A program made the translations under genes and the position numbers. Source: Maribacter sp044594925 (GTDB lineage: Bacteria; Bacteroidota; Bacteroidia; Flavobacteriales; Flavobacteriaceae). From it: DNA of 64,000 nt. Shown in pieces: positions 24,275 through 33,361 of this stretch. The stretch covers positions 3,410,001 through 3,474,000 of the forward strand of contig NZ_CP138991.1 of assembly GCF_044594925.1 (NCBI RefSeq), given 5' to 3'. The notes beneath the pieces were generated by a model that was given only the letters and a program-made list of their open reading frames with translations, did not search any database and was not told the DNA's origin. Within the stretch, counting starts at the first letter, position 1; the number at the start of each line of letters is the position of its first letter.

Positions 24275-25249
24275 TTACTTTGGGTAGGTTTCCAGTACTT
24301 TTAATTGCGCTTGGATAGCTTCCTTGAATTCCGTTTTTAGCGTGTCTACAAGCTCCGTAACCGAAGGATTATCGTCGATGAGTGCAGAACCTTGTCCGGC
24401 GGACCAAATGGTTTTCCAAGCCTTGGCTTCGGTATCCAATTCTTTTCCAAAATCTATTTTCACATCTTTTTTGAGGTCTTCCTCGGTAATACCTGCGGCT
24501 TTTAAACTTGCACCTAGGAAGTTGGCGTGTACGCCAGAGATAGCTGCGGTATACACCACATCACTAGCACCTGCGTCGATAATCATTTTTCGATATTCTG
24601 GTGTGGCCTTACTTTCCGAAGTATTGATGAAACGTGTGCCCATATAGGCCAAATCCGCTCCCATTTGAAGGGCGGAGGCAATATCCCTACCTGTGCTGAT
24701 ACAACCCGAAAGGATAATGGTCTTATGGAAGAATTTCTTGATTTCCGCAACAAGGGTCATGGGGTTAATGGTTCCTGCATGTCCGCCTGCGCCAGCGGCA
24801 ACAAGGATTAAGCCGTCTACTCCCGCTTCGGCCGCTTTTTCAGCATGTCTCTTTTTAATGATATCATGGAAAACCACCCCACCATAACTGTGAATGGCAT
24901 CCACGACCATGGAAACCGCCCCAAGCGAGGTAATGATTACGGGAACTTTATGCTTTACACAGAGCTTTACGTCCGCTTCCAAACGTGGGTTGGTTGGATG
25001 TACGATGAGGTTCACTCCAAAAGGAGCAGCCTTTTTCCCTGTTTCTTTCTCAAATTCTTGAAGCGCTGTTTTAATTTCTATCAACCATTCCTCAAAACCT
25101 TCACTAGTACGCTGGTTCAGTGCAGGGAAGGTGCCTACGATTCCGTTCTTACAACATTCTATAACCAGTTTTGGACCAGAGATCAAAAACATAGGAGCAG
25201 CGATTGCCGGTAAAGAAAGTTCGTTTATAAAAGAAGGCTTTGTAGACAT
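24275..25249 (-). CDS. nitronate monooxygenase-like FMN protein
   Basis: A 324-residue TIM-barrel flavoprotein of the 2-nitropropane dioxygenase/nitronate monooxygenase family. Motifs: LPAIAAPMFLISGP at the N-terminus, VAAGAGGHAGTI (FMN phosphate and catalytic histidine region, about 150), GCISTGRDIASALQMGADLAYMGTRF style barrel end, split over residues 180-210. The enzyme oxidises alkyl nitronates. Many homologues have unproven substrates. It is divergent from the thioesterase gene at 25368. Confidence 0.93.
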   Translation of the reverse strand: MSTKPSFINELSLPAIAAPMFLISGPKLVIECCKNGIVGTFPALNQRTSEGFEEWLIEIKTALQEFEKETGKKAAPFGVNLIVHPTNPRLEADVKLCVKHKVPVIITSLGAVSMVVDAIHSYGGVVFHDIIKKRHAEKAAEAGVDGLILVAAGAGGHAGTINPMTLVAEIKKFFHKTIILSGCISTGRDIASALQMGADLAYMGTRFINTSESKATPEYRKMIIDAGASDVVYTAAISGVHANFLGASLKAAGITEEDLKKDVKIDFGKELDTEAKAWKTIWSAGQGSALIDDNPSVTELVDTLKTEFKEAIQAQLKVLETYPK

Positions 25250-25367
25250 AGTGTATGGTGTTAGTAATTGAAAATTAACTAAAAAAAATCACACGTAATT
25301 TTCCGTGGTCTTCCAAAACTATGGTATTTTTATCAGGTATTATGCATGCATAGCAAAAAATATAAGA

Positions 25368-25847
25368 ATGTACCTAAAGGATTTTGAAATTAGATGGAGT
25401 GATGTGGATGCCAACAGGCATTTGGCCAACTCCGCTTACTTGAACTATATGAGCCATACCCGTATGGCCTATTTAATGGAATTGGGTTTTGATCAGCGAA
25501 CTTTGGCGCAACACGAGATTGGGCCTGTGGTATTCTACGAGCATATCTATTATTTTAAAGAAGCCTTTCCTGGAAGGCCGGTCAAGGTTTCCATGGAAAT
25601 CATGGGCATGAGCGAGGATGCCCAGTTCTTTGAATTCCATCATAATTTTTATAATCATAAGGGCGAAAATTTTGCCCATTGTGAGATGATGGGTGCCTGG
25701 ATGGATTTAAAGACCAGAAAACTTACCGGACTTACCAATGATTTTCTAAAGCGTTTTAGTGCGGCAGAAAAGGCAGAGGGTTTTCGAGTGTTAACTAAGG
25801 AAGATACCCGGAAATTCGCAAAAATTCCAAAGGATTTAAACGGGTAA
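25368..25847 (+). CDS. hotdog-fold acyl-CoA thioesterase
   Basis: A 159-residue thioesterase of the 4HBT type. WSDVDANRHLANSAYLNYM near the N-terminus is the catalytic region (Asp in DVDANRH), followed by the long hotdog helix (MSHTRMAYLMELG). The ATG at 25368 is chosen because the open frame upstream adds 21 residues unlike the family and MYLKDFEIRW is the usual beginning. It likely hydrolyses acyl-CoA in the cytoplasm; the chain specificity is unknown. The GntR-type gene follows 64 bases later on the same strand. Confidence 0.88.
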   Translation: MYLKDFEIRWSDVDANRHLANSAYLNYMSHTRMAYLMELGFDQRTLAQHEIGPVVFYEHIYYFKEAFPGRPVKVSMEIMGMSEDAQFFEFHHNFYNHKGENFAHCEMMGAWMDLKTRKLTGLTNDFLKRFSAAEKAEGFRVLTKEDTRKFAKIPKDLNG

Positions 25848-25911
25848 TGTAATTCATATTTGGATTTAAAGGTAAAGTCATTGTATATTTCAGCTGTAAT
25901 TATATTCCTAC

Positions 25912-26538
25912 ATGAATTATTCTAGCGAAGAACTTACTGAGCGGGCTTATACGCAGATAAAAAAGTTGATTGTTACCAAGAAACTAACTCCTGGTGAAAC
26001 TATTTTTCAAGAACGACTTTGTGAAACGCTGGGGGTTCAAATGGAAGCAGTAAAGAATGCCCTAGCGCTATTGGCTAACGAATCCATCTTGGTTCCTTCT
26101 CCTTTGGGGCGTATGCAAGTAAGAGAAATAAGCACCCGAGAAATCTTGGAAACCTATGATTGTAGGATTGCTCTTGAGGCAAAAGCGACGGAGCTGTTTA
26201 CCCTGTTCGCCCCACAAGAAAGAATAGATGATCTACGAAATTTGATGGTGCCTTTTGAAAATGGGACCTGCAATGCCAATGTATTTCATAAGATAGACCG
26301 GCATTTTCATTATTTGATCGTGAAAAACTGTGGTAACCGGAAGCTCTATGAGTTGTACAAGCAAGGCAATTTTCTTTCGAATATGGAACTTATCGGTTTA
26401 ATAGCTATTTCCCAGCAAGAAGTAATTCAGGAACATTTGGATATTATATCGGCCATACATCAGCGTGATAGTAAAAAGGCTTCACAGCTAATGGCGCGTC
26501 ACATAGAACGATCTAAAGAAGCCTTTTACCAAAATTGA
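25912..26538 (+). CDS. GntR family regulator, FadR/FCD subgroup
   Basis: A 208-residue regulator. The winged helix at about 6-70 has LTERAYTQIKKLIVTKKLTPG and a recognition-helix region FQERLCETLGVQMEAVKNAL. The C-terminal FCD domain is all-helical, with metal-site style residues RIALEAKA, DRHFHYLIV and MARHIERSKEAF. FCD regulators respond to organic acids or acyl compounds. The ligand is not evident here. It may form an operon with the thioesterase upstream. Confidence 0.9.
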   Translation: MNYSSEELTERAYTQIKKLIVTKKLTPGETIFQERLCETLGVQMEAVKNALALLANESILVPSPLGRMQVREISTREILETYDCRIALEAKATELFTLFAPQERIDDLRNLMVPFENGTCNANVFHKIDRHFHYLIVKNCGNRKLYELYKQGNFLSNMELIGLIAISQQEVIQEHLDIISAIHQRDSKKASQLMARHIERSKEAFYQN

Positions 26539-26603
26539 TAAACTACTTTCTTCAATGGTATAGCAATAGTTACCGTAAAGTAACTACTGCATGTTGTTCC
26601 TTG

Positions 26604-29600
26604 TTATTTGATGATTACCTTGAAAGCTTTATTTTCACTAGCGGTCGCTACATTAAGGATATAATTACCGCTGGCCAAACCAAAGACATCTAATCGCAAT
26701 GGCGTATCAGAAGCTTCTTCAATAAAAGCCTGTCTGAGAAGCACGCCACCCATACTGTATAAACGAAGTGAAATATTCGGTTCTAGGTTTCCTGAACTCG
26801 CTATAAATAATTCGCCATTTGCCACTGGGTTGGGATATACGAGATACTCCGTTTCCGAAAGAATCAATTCCTGAAATACCGCTTCGCAGTCTCGCTCGGA
26901 GGTTACCGTGAGTGGCGTTTTGGTATTGGTTATCGGTAAATTTAAAATACCTGCATTATCCGTAATGGTCTCATCACCATAGCTAACGGTATAGTTTCCG
27001 CCACCGGAAATCTCCAAAGACAAGGTGTTCTCCATTGGGTCAATCAAGGTAACAACCCCAAAAACATCTGGTTCATCGATAGTAAGCTCAAAACATTCTT
27101 GATAATCGGCGTCTTCGGATACGGTAATACAGATGTTGTATGACCCTTGCTCTAGCCCTTCAAAAATAATGTCTGTCGTAAACTCTTGTGTTTGTGAGGT
27201 AGTGCCATCACTAATTACTGCCGTGTAGTTATACGTTTCGTTGGTGGTTATGGAAATAGTGCCATCATCCTGGTCCCTACAACTTTCATTTGTTCCAGCA
27301 ACGGTATAATTTTCCCGCGCAATAAAGAATACGAGGCATCCCGACGCATCTACTCTGGCACCCAAGGGAGTCTGGTTACATAAGTCTATGGTATTTTGAA
27401 CCGTATCGTTATCCAAGTCGGAATCACAAACATCCCCGATACCGTCATTGTCAAAATCTGCCTGGTCGGTATTTGCGGTAAGTGGACAGTTGTCTACAAT
27501 ATCTAGAACCGTATCGTTGTCATCATCGTTATCACAAACATCTCCAGTGCCATCTCCATCAGCATCTAGCTGGTCGGGATTGGCGGTCAACGGACAGTTA
27601 TCCACATCGTTATTGATGCCATCCCCATCTTCATCGTCATTGGTAGTGTCACAAACATCTCCTATACCATCGCTATCCGCGTCCTCTTGATCAGGATTTG
27701 CAATAAACGGACAGTTATCATTTTCATCATCTATGCCATCATTATCATTATCACGGTCACAAATATCACCAATACCATCTCCATCAGCATCTAACTGATC
27801 CGGGTTGGAGGTCAAGGGACAATTATCGTCCTCATTTGGAATGGAGTCATTATCCAAATCCGTATCGCAGCTATCCCCAATACCGTCATTGTCACCATCA
27901 GCTTGATTGGCATTAGGCACGGATGGACAGTTGTCTACATCGTTCGCTATACCATCACCATCATCATCGTTTACATCCTCGCAAACATTACCAATTCCGT
28001 CACCATCGGTATCTTCTTGATCAGCGTTTGCGGTGAGCATACAATTGTCATCCACATCAAGAATACCATCATTATCATCGTCATCGTCACAGGCATCTCC
28101 AATACCATCCCCATCACTATCCAATTGATTCGGATTGGGAGTTAAGGGACAATTATCGTCTACATCTAAAATACCGTCATTGTCATCATCGTCATCATCG
28201 CGCTCGGAACCTTCCATAATAAGATTATCTATAAGCACACCTTCGTTGGTGATAAAATTATCCGATTGAAATACGAACCGGAAAAGGATGTTACTTTCTT
28301 GTGTCAGGTCCGCTTCACCTTGCGCTGCATTTGCCGTAAAATCATAACCATAATTAGCTAATGCCACATTGGTTCCGGTCCACTGCGCGCCGGGGCAGTT
28401 TTGACAATCGTTGGCGTTGCCAGAAGACGCATTGGTCCTATTGCTATTATACCAAGAAGGCTGACTACTGCTAGTACCCAATATATTCCAGGTAGTACCC
28501 CCATCGGTAGAATAGTCTACATAGAGGATATCGAAATTCGCTTCCAGGTCAAAGGCCATGTCAAATTTTAAAACCGGAGCATCTATGGTAGACAGGTCAT
28601 AACAATTGGTAATGAGATAGGCAATTCTACCATCTGGATAGTCACCGTTTAAATTGGTAACATAAGCGTTGTTGCTGGATGCGGTCTGATTTAGAACACT
28701 ACCGGAAGCAACACCTCTTTCCCACAAAGGGTCATTACTATCCGTACTGAATGCGATAAGGGCATCGTTTTCATTTTCAAAAGTATTTGCCTGTGCGGCC
28801 ACGGCAGCTTTGTTGCCAAAGAATTCAGTAGTAGCGTTATTATTTGTTGGAATAGCGTCATTCGCTACGATAACGGCTATATTCAATTCGGTATCGCCAG
28901 CATTTTCTAGCAGGAGTACGGGAAGGGTAAGTGTTACTTCCTCATCTTGGGCAAGTACGGTATCCGTGCTAAAGGTGCCAGGTGTATCTTGATTAAGGGC
29001 ATAGTTGATATCAAATCCGTTGATGGTATTAGAGCCACTATTCCTAACGGTAACAACTGGGGTAACATCACCACAGATAAAATCATCCCCATCTGGACTA
29101 ACGGATACAATCCGAAGGTCAATTTCCGGAGATTGAACGGTATACTGGCCAGAGATTACATACTGACCAATAGAAGCATAATCCGAGTAGCCATCTTCTA
29201 CCGTTCTATTGCCCACACCATCAATTTCTAAGTAATAAAGACCAGCCGCCAGCGCCGTATTAAAACTAGCTACTAAAGTATTATCTGGATCGCTCATGGC
29301 TACTTCGGCACCCGAGGCATCTAAAATTCTTGCCCTAACGTCCAAGTTTGGGTCATTCTCGACGGGTGAAACCTGAAAGGATACATCACCGGATTGTGCT
29401 AGAAAACTATACACATCCCTGTCCTGTCTATTATGCAGGATGCCACGATTCTGTGCTTCATCAATTTCCCCAGCACCATTGGCAATCAATTCCGTTGCAT
29501 TTTCAATATCGTCGCCATGGTCATCCGGGATAAAGCCAAAATTGTTACGTGAGTTGGTTATAATGGCAATGTCATCTTCGGTATTGGAGGCATTGCTATA

Positions 29601-30593
29601 TTCTCCAAAACTCCACTGCGCGATAGGTTTGCCCGGACTAAAACCCATGATCGGAGCCCAATCATTATGGCCTCGATAGTATTCCGTAGCGCCTTTTCCG
29701 TCATGGTTCAACCCTAGGGTATGGCCCACTTCATGGGAGCCGGTATCCCCAGCTTCTTTGGCATTTCTTATATTGTAGACCCAGCATGGATCATTGGCAT
29801 TACTAGAAAAGGAATTTATAAAGGCTACACCACCAGAACCAGGTGCGGCGGTGTCCGTAGGCGTAAAAATACACAACATCTTCTGGTTGTTAGGAGCTTG
29901 TTCATAGACTGCTCTATTGGTGGTAATATTAATATCAAAAGGACTGAAATCTTCTGCCATTATTTCCCAAGTTCTAGTAATTTCAGCATCTGAAAAACCG
30001 GCAGGTTCAGCATTGATGGTATTACCGTTTCTCCAACTTGTTCCGGAAACTGTTTCTCCGTCAAAATCCAAATAAACGACCGCTGTGGCACCTGGCCTAC
30101 TTTCTAGGGTCGTAGGGGCCATTTGGGCAACTAAGTTACTTGTTGATTTTTGAGTGGTGGTTGAACTTTTAGCATAGTCAACACAGAGAATCGTATTGAT
30201 GTTCGTTTCCTCTAGATAAACTTTCTTGTTGGGTAAGGAATAGATTTTATAGGCGCGATTGGTAGCTCTTTCCAAGATATGGCCTTTTAATTCCTTCCCA
30301 TCAAAGGAGAGGGTAAAAGAACTATTTTTTGTTGTTCCCACGGAACCAATATAAAACCGCTCCTTATTAACGACCTTTTCTAAATTGAGATTTAAAAGAA
30401 ACTCTTTCTTGTCCGATAATTTGAATACGGGAGCATCTTTTAAGTTTTTGGAAGTTGCTGCATTCTGTAATGAGGACAACAAGGAAGACACGTCATCGTT
30501 AACAACAATTGGTTCTTGATCTTGAGCTATTGCATTGGTAAACGCAAATAGGGAAATGGCAACTAGGATAGTAATCCTAAAGTGATATAGCAT
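26604..30593 (-). CDS. secreted metzincin protease with TSP3 repeats and T9SS tail
   Basis: A 1329-residue exported protein. The ATG at 30593 is chosen because it begins a signal peptide (MLYHFRITILVAISLFAF...NAIAQ); an ATG 15 codons upstream would bury it. A reprolysin-like protease domain carries the zinc motif HEVGHTLGLNHD near residue 285. Beta-rich domains fill about 400-790. Seven full thrombospondin type 3 repeats plus a last partial one (about 795-1090; DNCPLT, DxDGDGIGD) would bind calcium. The end is a type IX secretion sorting domain (YPNPVANGELFI...KAFKVIIK). It is expected to be a surface or released calcium-dependent protease. Confidence 0.93.
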   Translation of the reverse strand: MLYHFRITILVAISLFAFTNAIAQDQEPIVVNDDVSSLLSSLQNAATSKNLKDAPVFKLSDKKEFLLNLNLEKVVNKERFYIGSVGTTKNSSFTLSFDGKELKGHILERATNRAYKIYSLPNKKVYLEETNINTILCVDYAKSSTTTQKSTSNLVAQMAPTTLESRPGATAVVYLDFDGETVSGTSWRNGNTINAEPAGFSDAEITRTWEIMAEDFSPFDINITTNRAVYEQAPNNQKMLCIFTPTDTAAPGSGGVAFINSFSSNANDPCWVYNIRNAKEAGDTGSHEVGHTLGLNHDGKGATEYYRGHNDWAPIMGFSPGKPIAQWSFGEYSNASNTEDDIAIITNSRNNFGFIPDDHGDDIENATELIANGAGEIDEAQNRGILHNRQDRDVYSFLAQSGDVSFQVSPVENDPNLDVRARILDASGAEVAMSDPDNTLVASFNTALAAGLYYLEIDGVGNRTVEDGYSDYASIGQYVISGQYTVQSPEIDLRIVSVSPDGDDFICGDVTPVVTVRNSGSNTINGFDINYALNQDTPGTFSTDTVLAQDEEVTLTLPVLLLENAGDTELNIAVIVANDAIPTNNNATTEFFGNKAAVAAQANTFENENDALIAFSTDSNDPLWERGVASGSVLNQTASSNNAYVTNLNGDYPDGRIAYLITNCYDLSTIDAPVLKFDMAFDLEANFDILYVDYSTDGGTTWNILGTSSSQPSWYNSNRTNASSGNANDCQNCPGAQWTGTNVALANYGYDFTANAAQGEADLTQESNILFRFVFQSDNFITNEGVLIDNLIMEGSERDDDDDDNDGILDVDDNCPLTPNPNQLDSDGDGIGDACDDDDDNDGILDVDDNCMLTANADQEDTDGDGIGNVCEDVNDDDGDGIANDVDNCPSVPNANQADGDNDGIGDSCDTDLDNDSIPNEDDNCPLTSNPDQLDADGDGIGDICDRDNDNDGIDDENDNCPFIANPDQEDADSDGIGDVCDTTNDDEDGDGINNDVDNCPLTANPDQLDADGDGTGDVCDNDDDNDTVLDIVDNCPLTANTDQADFDNDGIGDVCDSDLDNDTVQNTIDLCNQTPLGARVDASGCLVFFIARENYTVAGTNESCRDQDDGTISITTNETYNYTAVISDGTTSQTQEFTTDIIFEGLEQGSYNICITVSEDADYQECFELTIDEPDVFGVVTLIDPMENTLSLEISGGGNYTVSYGDETITDNAGILNLPITNTKTPLTVTSERDCEAVFQELILSETEYLVYPNPVANGELFIASSGNLEPNISLRLYSMGGVLLRQAFIEEASDTPLRLDVFGLASGNYILNVATASENKAFKVIIK
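27330..28200 (-). repeat. tandem coding repeats (thrombospondin type 3 units)
   Basis: About 105-120-base units repeat in this part of the protease gene, each coding for DNCP(L/S/F), then Asn/Asp-Gln, and DxDGxGD...CD. Units with near-identical codon runs (for example at 27520-27600 and 27770-27820) make the stretch prone to unequal recombination. Confidence 0.85.
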
Positions 30594-30739
30594 TAGGGCG
30601 TAGGTTAAATTAGAGTGGGCTAATTTTTCGAAACACAAACCAGATGATTACACCGGCACTATGTTTCTTGAAATACTTAACGCCGAATATTGCTAGTTTA
30701 GTATGGATATACGATGAATGGTATTCGAGCAAAAGAAAG

Positions 30740-31639
30740 CTAGGAAGTACGTTGGGATTTTACCCTTTTACTAGCCAAATAAACCCCTATCAATACCAAA
30801 GCGGCAGCTCCTACTTTTATAAGGGTAAGCGAATCTTTTCCAGTAAGTAAAGCAAAGACAATACCCACAATAGGCTGTACGTATATAAAAGCACCAATAG
30901 TACTGGCTTTAAGCTCCGTCATCGCAAAAATATTGAACAGGTAGGTGCAAAAAGTGGTGCCGATAATAACGAAGGCGACCACGCCATAGGCCCAAAGGGG
31001 CATTGTAACCCATTCTATTTTTAAGAAATCAGGAAAGGTGATAGGAAAATTAATGATTACCGCAATCGTGAACAGCCACTTCATTAAAGTAAACGGGTGG
31101 TATTTGGCGACCAGTTTTTTGGCCACGACCAAATAGGCTCCGTAAGCCACTGCATTTAGAATGAACAGGGTATTACCAAGGGGAATATTAGGGGCGTCTT
31201 GACGTATTTCCGCTCCAAAAAGGATAAGGGAAACGGCTCCTATAAAGCCCAGAAAAATACCCAAACCTTTATTCAACGTAATACGTTCTTTGAGTAAGAA
31301 TGCCGAAAGTACCACTACGGCAATGGGGCTAATGGTAACCAGTACGGCACTATTTATAGGGGTGGAGAGTTGTAGACCCTTAAAAAAGGACAACATATTA
31401 ATGGCCATACCAAGTACCGCGGCAAGAAATATTCTACCCCAGTCTTTTTTATCTATGCTTTCCTTTGGGGCAAAAAATGAAATAGCCCAAAATAATACGG
31501 CCGCACCAACAACGCGTAAAAAAATAAAGCCAAAAGGCGTCACATAATTTGGCATTACACCTTTAGCCAAAGTGTGGTTAATACCATAGATCGTAGTAGC
31601 TCCTATAGCTGCTAAAAACGCTAGTGTTCTTTTACTCAA
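30740..31639 (-). CDS. EamA family (DMT) transporter
   Basis: A 299-residue inner-membrane protein with ten hydrophobic segments in two EamA repeats (about 8-140 and 155-292). Typical elements are FLRVVGAAVLFWAI in the first repeat and GAFIYVQPIVGIVFALL in the second. These carriers export amino acids or other small metabolites; the substrate is not predictable. Its start overlaps the stop of the ArsC-like gene by 4 bases, so the two are co-transcribed. Confidence 0.93.
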   Translation of the reverse strand: MSKRTLAFLAAIGATTIYGINHTLAKGVMPNYVTPFGFIFLRVVGAAVLFWAISFFAPKESIDKKDWGRIFLAAVLGMAINMLSFFKGLQLSTPINSAVLVTISPIAVVVLSAFLLKERITLNKGLGIFLGFIGAVSLILFGAEIRQDAPNIPLGNTLFILNAVAYGAYLVVAKKLVAKYHPFTLMKWLFTIAVIINFPITFPDFLKIEWVTMPLWAYGVVAFVIIGTTFCTYLFNIFAMTELKASTIGAFIYVQPIVGIVFALLTGKDSLTLIKVGAAALVLIGVYLASKRVKSQRTS

Positions 31640-31989
31640 GAGTGTATGGCTTCTTTAGCCGCCGCAACGACTTTTTTACTGTTTCCGATAAATATTTCCC
31701 CGTCATTAATAATTACAGGGCGTTTAAGAAAGGTGTACTGTTCCAAAATAAGATTTTTGTAATCATCTTCTCCCAGATTTTGATTACCCAGACCTCTTTC
31801 TCTGTAGAGTACTGCTCTTCTACTAAAAAGAGATTCGTAACTATCTGTTAATTCACGCATTTCTGCGAGTTCTTCTGGAGTTATGGTCTCAGTTTTAATA
31901 TCCTGGAGTGTAAATCCGTCCAGGGGTTCTAAATCCTTTATAATGCGTTGGCAGGTATTACAAGAACTTAAATGGTATATTTTTTTCAT
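31636..31989 (-). CDS. ArsC/Spx family protein
   Basis: A 117-residue thioredoxin-fold protein of the ArsC/Spx/YffB family. The active-site motif is SSCNTCQRII (C-x2-C) near residue 10; then the conserved ELAEMRELTDSYESLFSRR and the strand FLKRPVIINDGEIFIG. Classical arsenate reductases have C-x5-R-type sites with a single cysteine, so a role as a glutaredoxin-like or Spx-like protein is equally possible. It is the first gene of a two-gene unit with the EamA transporter. Confidence 0.88.
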   Translation of the reverse strand: MKKIYHLSSCNTCQRIIKDLEPLDGFTLQDIKTETITPEELAEMRELTDSYESLFSRRAVLYRERGLGNQNLGEDDYKNLILEQYTFLKRPVIINDGEIFIGNSKKVVAAAKEAIHS

Positions 31990-32074
31990 GGGATAGACTT
32001 AAAATTAACCCTGCAAAGAAACTCAAATAATAGTATTTGTACTACTTTTAAGGCGCATTAAAAAAAGAAATCCC

Positions 32075-32530
32075 TTGAAGAATCAATTGGAAATTACCCT
32101 GCAAAATCGTAAAAACTTACATGCCATATTGGAGCAAACCCCAAAAGAAGACCTCCTTAAAATTCCGCAAGGATTCCGTAATAATATCTGGTGGAACATA
32201 GCTCATGTAGTAGTAACCCAACAAATACTGGTCTATAAATTAAGCGGACTACAGATGCGGGTGCCAGACGGACTGGTAGATAAGTTTAAAAAGGGCACAG
32301 TCCCAGACGGTACCGCAACGGATGAGGAAATGAAGATGGTGGCAGACTTCTTAATCTCAACGATAACATGGACCCAAGAGGATTATGAAGCAGGACTGTT
32401 CAAGAATTTTAACGAATATACCACGAGTGCAAAAGTAACTTTACGCAACGTACAAGATGCCGCGGACTTTAATATGTTCCATGAAGGAATTCACCTTGGT
32501 TCTATTTTTGCGCTTAGAAAAATGCTTTAG
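32075..32530 (+). CDS. DinB-like four-helix protein
   Basis: A 151-residue DinB/YfiT superfamily protein. The metal-site histidines are visible: WWNIAHVVVTQQ (about 46) and FHEGIHLG (H135 and H139 region). Members use a metal for thiol transfer or remain uncharacterised. The start is TTG at 32075, which gives MKNQLEITLQNRKNL, typical of the family; no ATG is available before the first conserved helix. The end overlaps the convergent gene by 4 bases. Confidence 0.88.
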   Translation: MKNQLEITLQNRKNLHAILEQTPKEDLLKIPQGFRNNIWWNIAHVVVTQQILVYKLSGLQMRVPDGLVDKFKKGTVPDGTATDEEMKMVADFLISTITWTQEDYEAGLFKNFNEYTTSAKVTLRNVQDAADFNMFHEGIHLGSIFALRKML

Positions 32531-33276
32531 CGCATTGTTTTTACTGGCGTATGCATTAATTTTTCTATTTCGCTGTAGGGAATTGTTATGGTAATGGGGC
32601 CATCTGCATAGGAAGCGACCTCGTACTGTTCATAGAACAGTTGTAAGCCGTTTTGGGTATATCCAATATTTTCAGGCAAATAGAAGGTATCTGCTTCAAA
32701 CATAAATCCTGTACTGTTGATGGATTTTGCTTCTGGAATGTGTTCCTGTAATCTAAACTTCACTTCTGCTAAATCTTGAAATGCTTCCTTGTTTTTAAAG
32801 AGCTCCGATTGTTCCAATTCTTGACCTTTCTTTTTGTCAAAATTTAAAAAGCGACTGGTACTATAGCCATGGGCGCCACCTGTAAACAGATAGGAATCTA
32901 ATTTAATAGTCAGGATATTTTCGTCCTCATAGGTAACGGTTCCGTCTATTTTGGCCTCCCAGGTTGTAGTTTCGTCGGCGAATTTTTCCTTCAAATCATA
33001 ATACGAGGTACTAAAGGATTTTATCGCGTCAGCTATGGTGGCAGCAGCGGTCTCTTCATCAAAATTTAGAATAGCGATAACTTCTTCCCGCAAAGCGGTA
33101 TTAATACGGGTAGCAATTTTTGTATTCTCCAAAGCTTTGGGAATGGAAACATCGATTACGGGACAATCAGAACATTTGTTTTCCTCAAATGAAGTAGGTT
33201 CAAACGCAAGTTTATGGTCTTTTTTACAACTTAGTGAAAGTAATAGTGCAGAAAGAAAAAGGATTCTGGTTTTCAT
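32527..33276 (-). CDS. RsiV-like lipoprotein (DUF4163/DUF3298)
   Basis: A 249-residue lipoprotein with lipobox SLSC (cysteine at 17). DUF4163 covers about 40-140 (VIDVSIPKALENTKIA) and DUF3298 about 150-240 (GGAHGYSTSRFLNFDKKKG, ITIPYSEIEKLM). The same pair of domains forms the extracellular part of the lysozyme-binding anti-sigma factor RsiV, but here a lipid anchor replaces the anti-sigma part. The gene has a well-formed promoter (33297-33325) that overlaps that of the divergent transsulfuration enzyme. Confidence 0.88.
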   Translation of the reverse strand: MKTRILFLSALLLSLSCKKDHKLAFEPTSFEENKCSDCPVIDVSIPKALENTKIATRINTALREEVIAILNFDEETAAATIADAIKSFSTSYYDLKEKFADETTTWEAKIDGTVTYEDENILTIKLDSYLFTGGAHGYSTSRFLNFDKKKGQELEQSELFKNKEAFQDLAEVKFRLQEHIPEAKSINSTGFMFEADTFYLPENIGYTQNGLQLFYEQYEVASYADGPITITIPYSEIEKLMHTPVKTMR

Positions 33277-33296
33277 GGGGTAAATCTCATTTAGGA

Positions 33297-33325
33297 CAAA
33301 AATACAGCTTCATTGTATTCTCCAA
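33297..33325 (-). promoter_or_regulatory. Bacteroidota promoter of the RsiV-like lipoprotein
   Basis: Read on the minus strand: TTG (33325-33323), 18 bases, TATTTTTG (33304-33297), then 20 bases to the ATG. Both boxes and the spacing match TTG-N17-23-TAnnTTTG. It overlaps the plus-strand promoter at 33313-33343, so the two RNA polymerase sites cannot be filled at once. Confidence 0.7.
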
Positions 33326-33343
33326 AAGATAACGATACATTTG
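33313..33343 (+). promoter_or_regulatory. Bacteroidota promoter of the transsulfuration gene
   Basis: TTG (33313-33315), 20 bases, TACATTTG (33336-33343), then 18 bases to the GTG start. This is a full match to the primary promoter consensus of the phylum. Confidence 0.75.
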
Positions 33344-33361
33344 TAGGAATAATAGGGTATA

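Noticed and set aside
27330..28200. Regular repeats that could suggest a CRISPR array or satellite
   Set aside because: They are in frame within a large ORF, code for thrombospondin type 3 units with conserved DNCP and DGDGIGD, and lack unique spacers of constant length.
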